Below are positions 61,468 through 64,000 of a stretch of 64,000 nucleotides of DNA, in pieces. Source of the DNA: Janthinobacterium sp. PAMC25594. GTDB lineage: Bacteria; Pseudomonadota; Gammaproteobacteria; Burkholderiales; Burkholderiaceae_D. The translations under genes and the position numbers were made by a program. The notes below the pieces were generated by a model. That model was not told the DNA's origin and did not search any database. It saw only the letters and a program-made list of their open reading frames with translations. Location: contig NZ_CP080377.1 of the NCBI RefSeq assembly GCF_019443505.1, positions 1,178,001 through 1,242,000 of the forward strand, given 5' to 3'. Position 1 is the first letter of the stretch. Each line of letters opens with the position of its first letter.

Positions 61468-62292
61468 ATGTGCCAGTTACTTGCAATGAACAGCAGCAAA
61501 CCGGCCGCGCTGGGATTTTCCTTTGCCGGCTTTGCCGAGCGGGGCGGACGCACGGACGAGCACCGCGACGGCTGGGGCATCGCCTATCATTCCAGTAGCG
61601 GCTGCACCCTGCTGACGGACCATCTGGCGGCCGTCGATTCGCCGCTGGCGGCCATCGTGCAGCAGCATCCCGTGAAGGCGAAAAACATCGTCGCGCACAT
61701 CCGCAAGGCCACGCAGGGCCGCATCGCCCCGGAAAACACCCACCCGTTCGCCCGCGAACTGTGGGGCAAGACCTGGTCCTTTGCCCACAATGGCGACCTC
61801 AAAACGTGGCGCCCGCCCGCCAATGCCTGCTACCGCGCCAGCGGCGACACGGACAGCGAACAGGCGTTTTGCCACCTGCTGGCCCGCTTGCGCACGCGGT
61901 TTCCCGCAGGTGAACCGGTGCGCGCCGCGCTGCGCGCCGCCATCGGCGAGGTGGCGCGCGAGATTGCCGCGCACGGCAGCTTCAATTTCATCCTGTCGGA
62001 CGGCGAACTGCTGTTTGCCCACTGTTCCACGCATTTGCACTACGTGATACGCGAATACCCGTTTTCCGTGGCGCAACTGATCGACTGCGAGCGCAGTATC
62101 GACTTTCGCCAGCACAACCACCTGGACGACCGCATCGCCGTCATCGCCACGCATCCGCTGACGCAAAACGAAGACTGGCTGGCGTTCGCGCCCGGCGAAC
62201 TGAAACTGTTTGCCGGCGGCACCTTGCTGCCAGCAAACGATAGCGCGCAACAAGGCATGCAACAAGGCGTGTATATCCAGATCAGTTACTGA
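61468..62292 (+). CDS. class II glutamine amidotransferase (YafJ-like)
   Basis: A 274-residue N-terminal-nucleophile hydrolase. Met1 is followed by Cys2 (MCQLLAMNSSKPAALGFSFA), the catalytic residue after Met removal, which fixes the start at 61468. It has GWGIAYHSSSGC, then NIVAHIRKATQG and WSFAHNGDLKTWRP, the glutamine-binding segments, as in YafJ/EgtC-type proteins. No synthetase domain is attached, so the acceptor of the ammonia is unknown. GGAAGGG upstream supports the start. Confidence 0.88.
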   Translation: MCQLLAMNSSKPAALGFSFAGFAERGGRTDEHRDGWGIAYHSSSGCTLLTDHLAAVDSPLAAIVQQHPVKAKNIVAHIRKATQGRIAPENTHPFARELWGKTWSFAHNGDLKTWRPPANACYRASGDTDSEQAFCHLLARLRTRFPAGEPVRAALRAAIGEVAREIAAHGSFNFILSDGELLFAHCSTHLHYVIREYPFSVAQLIDCERSIDFRQHNHLDDRIAVIATHPLTQNEDWLAFAPGELKLFAGGTLLPANDSAQQGMQQGVYIQISY

Positions 62293-62318
62293 AGGGAAAT
62301 ATGCAAAGTGAGGAAATG

Positions 62319-62340
62319 GCCCGCCGCCGGATGGGCGGGC
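62319..62340. repeat. hairpin between convergent genes
   Basis: GCCCGCC / GGCGGGC with an 8-nt loop lies between the amidotransferase stop and the convergent GNAT stop. It has no T-run on either side, so it is at best a weak terminator. Confidence 0.4.
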
Positions 62341-62358
62341 TGAAGTGCGGGATAGCCG

Positions 62359-62889
62359 TCAGGCCGAATTGCAGTTGCAAAAACGCTTGCGCTTGGGGTC
62401 GCCGCTAGCGATGCCTGCGGAGTCAATCTGTTTCCAACAAAAAATCGTTTCCACGCCATATGGCGAGCGCACATTGCCCGCCTCGATATAGCCCCGCTTG
62501 ACAAAAAAGGCCTGGCTGCTGGCCGTGCTGTGCAGTTGCAGGGCCTTGATGCCCCACTCGCGCGCCTGCGCTTCCAGCTGTTCCACCAGGGCCTTGCCGC
62601 CCCCCTGGCCTTGCGCCTCGGGCAGCAGGTAGCACAGGGCCAGCTTGCCGGCGCGCGTCAGCAAGCCGACGCCGACGACGGCGCCCTGCTCGACTGCGAC
62701 CAGCGAAAAATTGGTAGGCGACGCAAACCAGCACGCCACCATCTGCGGTGTTTTATTGCCCAGCCAGGCTTCCAGGATGGCCGGATCGTCCCGATGATCG
62801 AGGCTGCAGCATTCGACGATGGAGCGTCGTAATACGTTGCACGCCTCGAAAGCGTCGGTCGATGTTGCAATACGAATTTCAAGACTCAT
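62359..62889 (-). CDS. GNAT-family N-acetyltransferase
   Basis: A 176-residue GNAT protein. The acetyl-CoA-binding loop is seen as ALCYLLPEAQGQGGGKALVE (a Q/RxxGxG/A variant) near residues 84-103, followed by LQLHSTASSQAFFVKRGYIE. The N-terminus IRIATSTDAFEACNVLRRSI is typical. The C-terminal ~20 residues are basic and Cys-containing (PKRKRFCNCNSA). The substrate is unknown. It is distinct in sequence from the sugar-cluster GNAT at 7573. Confidence 0.87.
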   Translation of the reverse strand: MSLEIRIATSTDAFEACNVLRRSIVECCSLDHRDDPAILEAWLGNKTPQMVACWFASPTNFSLVAVEQGAVVGVGLLTRAGKLALCYLLPEAQGQGGGKALVEQLEAQAREWGIKALQLHSTASSQAFFVKRGYIEAGNVRSPYGVETIFCWKQIDSAGIASGDPKRKRFCNCNSA

Positions 62890-63191
62890 GTACGCTCACA
62901 AAATATTCCAGTTGCCGATGCAGACGGTTTTACCCCTGTATCGCGCCATTCGACTATACACCAAGCGGCGCGATCGGGTTTTTTCGCGCCACGCCACAGA
63001 CCGGTTTTGCCTATGACGGAACCCTTGCAGGCTAAGCCTTGACTGTCGTCTTGCCCACGAATCATTTCAAAAATCGATATCTGTTTTTCAGCACAAACGG
63101 GAATCGGATCTAAGCATATTACGAAAAATTCGTTTCTTTTCCGGCCGGAATTTTAGACTATGACTGTCTATTCTCACAACAAGAGTTCAAC
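62890..63191. promoter_or_regulatory. regulatory region before the sulfate-binding protein gene
   Basis: A 302-nt gap, AT-richer toward its right end. Three short palindromes lie within 50 nt upstream of the sbp start: ACGAAAAATTCGT (63121-63133), TTCCGGCCGGAA (63139-63150) and TAGAC-N7-GTCTA (63154-63170). They may be operator sites, for example for a sulfur regulator such as CysB, but no match to a defined site is claimed. The left part shows no convincing gene. Confidence 0.35.
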
Positions 63192-64000
63192 ATGACCCAT
63201 TCCAACGCCGTATCGACTGCCGCAGCGACACTCACCCAACGCTCGCGCCGCTGGTTCCTGGCCAGCGCCCTGGCCGCTTCCGCTGCCGCCATGAGCCTGC
63301 CGATGGCCGCCAGCGCCGCCGAACCCGTGGTCTTGCTGAACGCCTCGTACGACGTGATGCGCGAATTGTTCAAGGATGTGAATCCCGCGTTTATTGCTGA
63401 TTGGAAAGCCAAAACGGGTGAAACCATCACCATCAAGCAGTCGCACGGCGGCTCGAGCAAGCAGGCGCGCTCGGTCGCCGATGGCCTGGAAGCGTCCGTC
63501 GTGACCATGAACCAGGCGAATGACATCGATATCCTCGTCGATCGCGGCCTGGTGGTGGCCGACTGGGCCAAGAAATTCCCGAACAATGCGGCGCCGTTCT
63601 ATTCCACCATGGTGTATCTGGTGCGCAAAGGCAATCCGAAACACATCAAGGATTGGGACGACCTGGCCAAGCCCGGCATCAAGGTCATCGTGCCGAACCC
63701 GAAAACCTCGGGCAACGGCCGCTACACGTATCTGGCCGCCTGGGGCTATGCCGTGAAAAAAGGCGGCAGCGAAGCGCAGGCGCGCGAACTGGTGACCAAG
63801 CTGTTCAAGAACGTGCCCGTGCTCGACGGCGGCGGCCGCGGCGCCACCACCACGTTTACCCAGCGTGAAATCGGCGACGTGCTGGTGACGTTTGAAAATG
63901 AAGTGCAACTGGTGCGCGCCGAATTCGGCGACAACTTCGAAGTGGTGTATCCAAGCATCTCCATCCTGGCCGAGTCGCCCGTGGCCGTCGTCGACAAGGT
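63192..64000 (+). CDS. sbp: sulfate ABC transporter substrate-binding protein (3' end cut by window edge)
   Basis: The periplasmic sulfate/thiosulfate-binding protein, 269 residues visible of a usual ~335. The signal peptide has RSRRWFLASALAAS and ends near ASAA (~residue 43). The mature part shows VVLLNASYDVMRELFKDVNP, then IKQSHGGSSKQARSVADG with the anion-binding loop, and PNPKTSGNGRYTYLAAWGYA, the Sbp/CysP signature. The open frame continues past base 64000. The cysT/cysW/cysA permease genes are expected downstream, outside the window. Sbp versus CysP cannot be separated with certainty. Confidence 0.9.
   Translation, partial: MTHSNAVSTAAATLTQRSRRWFLASALAASAAAMSLPMAASAAEPVVLLNASYDVMRELFKDVNPAFIADWKAKTGETITIKQSHGGSSKQARSVADGLEASVVTMNQANDIDILVDRGLVVADWAKKFPNNAAPFYSTMVYLVRKGNPKHIKDWDDLAKPGIKVIVPNPKTSGNGRYTYLAAWGYAVKKGGSEAQARELVTKLFKNVPVLDGGGRGATTTFTQREIGDVLVTFENEVQLVRAEFGDNFEVVYPSISILAESPVAVVDK

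Noticed and set aside
1..64000. CRISPR arrays, tRNA/rRNA genes, insertion sequences or prophage integrases
   Set aside because: No regularly spaced repeats, tRNA-like cloverleaf, transposase or integrase motif was noticed in either strand.

Overview
The window reads as a stretch of chromosome from a GC-rich betaproteobacterium, most likely Burkholderiales and probably Oxalobacteraceae (Janthinobacterium, Massilia or Duganella type). The family assignment is an inference from gene families (a DUF3460-type small protein, betaproteobacterial style relA and ETF-QO, a PACE efflux pump) and from codon usage; no rRNA or other phylogenetic marker lies in the window.

Left flank (1-7.5 kb): a minus-strand run of alpha/beta hydrolase, ridA-like gene and relA (cut by the left edge), then dctA, a DoxX-family membrane protein, the two subunits of a 3-oxoacid CoA-transferase and a PAS-LuxR regulator.

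Sugar-modification region (7.6-21 kb): a minus-strand cluster (GNAT acetyltransferase, an atypical DegT-like PLP protein, a WbqC-family protein) and a plus-strand cluster (TPR-GT41 glycosyltransferase, DegT/DnrJ aminotransferase, methyltransferase with an unusual N-terminal domain, second TPR-GT41 glycosyltransferase). Two ordinary metabolic genes (an SDR and ETF-ubiquinone oxidoreductase) lie between them. The plus cluster runs straight into the flagellin gene, so the simplest reading is a flagellin glycosylation island. The second glycosyltransferase is built TPR-GT41-TPR, and its tail resembles the head of the first, which suggests a tandem-duplication fusion.

Flagellar region (21-55 kb): one nearly complete flagellum set with lateral (Flag-2) gene order. 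It holds flagellin; a minus-strand export and switch operon fliM-N-P-Q-R-flhB-flhA; a plus-strand block fliEFGHIJ, fliDS, a fliT-like gene, fliK, fliL, a sigma-28, motA, motB, flgM, flgN and a separate FlgJ-type glucosaminidase; then flgA (minus), flgBCDEFGHIJKL and a LafW-like hook-associated protein. No fliO, no chemotaxis genes, no flhF/flhG and no LafK-type sigma-54 activator are seen. FliM lacks the N-terminal CheY-binding peptide. The set therefore looks like a secondary flagellum with its own sigma and anti-sigma pair, and perhaps no direct CheY control.

Right flank (55-64 kb): a PAS-GGDEF-EAL protein, a small unknown protein, a PACE efflux pump converging on a LysR regulator, a DUF3460-type protein, a DUF882 Tat-exported peptidase-like lipoprotein, a degenerate EAL protein, a class II glutamine amidotransferase, a GNAT acetyltransferase and the start of a sulfate-binding protein gene cut by the right edge.
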